A stretch of DNA of 28,715 bases from NCBI GenBank assembly GCA_964359095.1, contig CAYHRJ010000010.1:1-28715 (forward strand). Direction: 5' to 3'. The stretch is from JACRJW01 sp964359095. GTDB lineage: Bacteria > Patescibacteriota > Patescibacteriia > UBA9934 > GWF2-40-263. The notes under the pieces were generated by a model. It did no database searches. It was not told where the DNA came from and was given only the letters and a program-made list of their open reading frames with translations. Shown one piece after another: positions 28,175-28,715 of this stretch. The position numbers and the translations under genes are program-made. The number at the start of each line of letters is the position of its first letter. Positions within the stretch are counted from its first letter, which is position 1.

Positions 28175-28715
28175 ATGAACAAGACAGAAGCCTGGACTGC
28201 TCTTTTCAGCAAGGAGCCCAAGGCAGGAGTGGATTTCGAAGATGTTCTGTTGGCCATCGCTGGCGATACGGAGCCAGATGCCGACATCGATGCGGCGCTC
28301 GATGATTCGACACGTGATAGGGAGCAAAGCTTCCTCTCGGATCCAAACGCGTTCATTCAGGCGAACTCGTCTGATCCTCGAATGCCTCACTGGAAGCGAT
28401 TGGTTCCTACTGCTGCGGCTGCGCAGCAGAAGCCTGCCAAGACAAAGTCAGTCGCTGCGACCACGCCGAACCCGGCACCAGCGGCTGTACCTGCGGCCGT
28501 CACTCTGCCAGCTCGCAAGACTGGCGTGAGTCCCAATGCCCTGGCAGCAGCTGCACGAGCAGCGGCCGCAGTGCCAGTCAGGCCAACGCTGCCGCGGTTG
28601 GGAAATGCTCCGGCGCCGACACCCTCACCAGCACCAGCGCCAGCCCAGGCTCAACCTCAGCCAGCGCCAGCCCAGGCTCAACCTCAGCCAGCGCCAGCCC
28701 AGGCTCAACCTCAGC
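28175..28715 (+). CDS. Ala/Pro/Gln-rich repeat protein (partial, runs off the window)
   Basis: ATG at 28175 with GGAGG 4 nt upstream, and the frame is open to the window end (180 residues so far). Residues 1-80 are acidic and structured-looking (MNKTEAWTALFSKEP, DFEDVLLAIAGD, DADIDAALDDS). After that the composition turns to Ala/Pro/Lys (APAAVPAAVTLPARKTG) and then to repeats PAPAQAQPQ, three exact 27-bp copies at 28634-28714. No signal peptide is seen, so this looks like a cytoplasmic protein with a long disordered linker, and a folded domain could follow beyond the window. No family is recognised. Confidence 0.75.
   Translation, partial: MNKTEAWTALFSKEPKAGVDFEDVLLAIAGDTEPDADIDAALDDSTRDREQSFLSDPNAFIQANSSDPRMPHWKRLVPTAAAAQQKPAKTKSVAATTPNPAPAAVPAAVTLPARKTGVSPNALAAAARAAAAVPVRPTLPRLGNAPAPTPSPAPAPAQAQPQPAPAQAQPQPAPAQAQPQ
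28634..28714 (+). repeat. 27-bp tandem repeat, three copies to the window end
   Basis: Copies at 28634-28660, 28661-28687 and 28688-28714 are identical and encode PAPAQAQPQ. Perfect identity means recent expansion or an assembly that stopped in the repeat. Confidence 0.9.

Noticed and set aside
1..28715. CRISPR array or restriction-modification, toxin-antitoxin or phage structural genes
   Set aside because: No regularly spaced direct repeats with unique spacers, no methyltransferase or Cas motifs, and no phage structural motifs were found. The only tandem repeats are coding (9720, 28634) or the short TACAGAT set.

Overview
The window looks like a scaffold from a small-genome bacterium of the Candidate Phyla Radiation (Patescibacteria), most like a Parcubacteria/Uhrbacteria-type lineage. 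This rests on the gene content: many short secreted or membrane proteins without recognisable families, a CPR-style PD-(D/E)XK relic, RsmI without its usual C-terminal tail, a DUF3179 protein, VKOR next to CcdA, and a group I intron in a tRNA. TGA is used only as a stop, so the code is standard. A run of exactly 100 N (19890-19989) is an assembly gap that removes the 3' end of pepA.

Region 1 (1-3148): the tail of an unidentified gene, a truncated GxxExxY gene, a small four-helix membrane protein on the minus strand, and a complete recQ. recQ has a good sigma70 promoter and a terminator-like hairpin ending exactly at its start codon. Region 2 (3149-7373) is a decayed accessory island ending at a tRNA. 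It holds a decapitated RBBP9-type hydrolase, fragments of IS256/Mutator-like and zinc-ribbon transposase genes, a 25-nt-arm inverted repeat that could be two abutted IS ends, a cluster of strong hairpins, a duplicated short coding tail, and two unknown minus-strand genes. At its edge is tRNA-Asn(GTT), split between anticodon bases 35 and 36 by a 638-nt group I intron that encodes an HNH endonuclease.

Region 3 (7374-18396) is mostly envelope and secretion. It has an intact RBBP9-type hydrolase, a broken PD-(D/E)XK gene, a small membrane protein, and a secreted protein with five cysteine repeats and an acidic tail. Two convergent YkuD L,D-transpeptidases and a translationally coupled VKOR-CcdA thiol-redox pair follow. 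Then come an RskA-like lipoprotein, a divergent pair of secreted carbohydrate-active-type proteins (beta-propeller lipoprotein and six-hairpin glycosidase-like), a 39-residue basic mini-gene, and two small membrane proteins. Region 4 (18397-26064) is core metabolism: pepA (cut by the gap), two small cysteine-rich exported proteins, a 2-Cys peroxiredoxin, a DUF3179 protein, and the series rsmI-metG-cvpA-tatD. Members of a palindromic repeat family lie in the gaps before rsmI, cvpA and tatD and after tatD. Region 5 (26065-28715): two divergent genes with textbook promoters and Shine-Dalgarno sites. One encodes an unknown 580-residue protein. The other is Ala/Pro/Gln-rich, carries 27-bp tandem repeats and runs off the window.

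A recurring theme is a -10 box, often of the extended TGnTAnnnT type, only 8-11 nt before the start codon. This implies leaderless or nearly leaderless mRNAs for many genes here.
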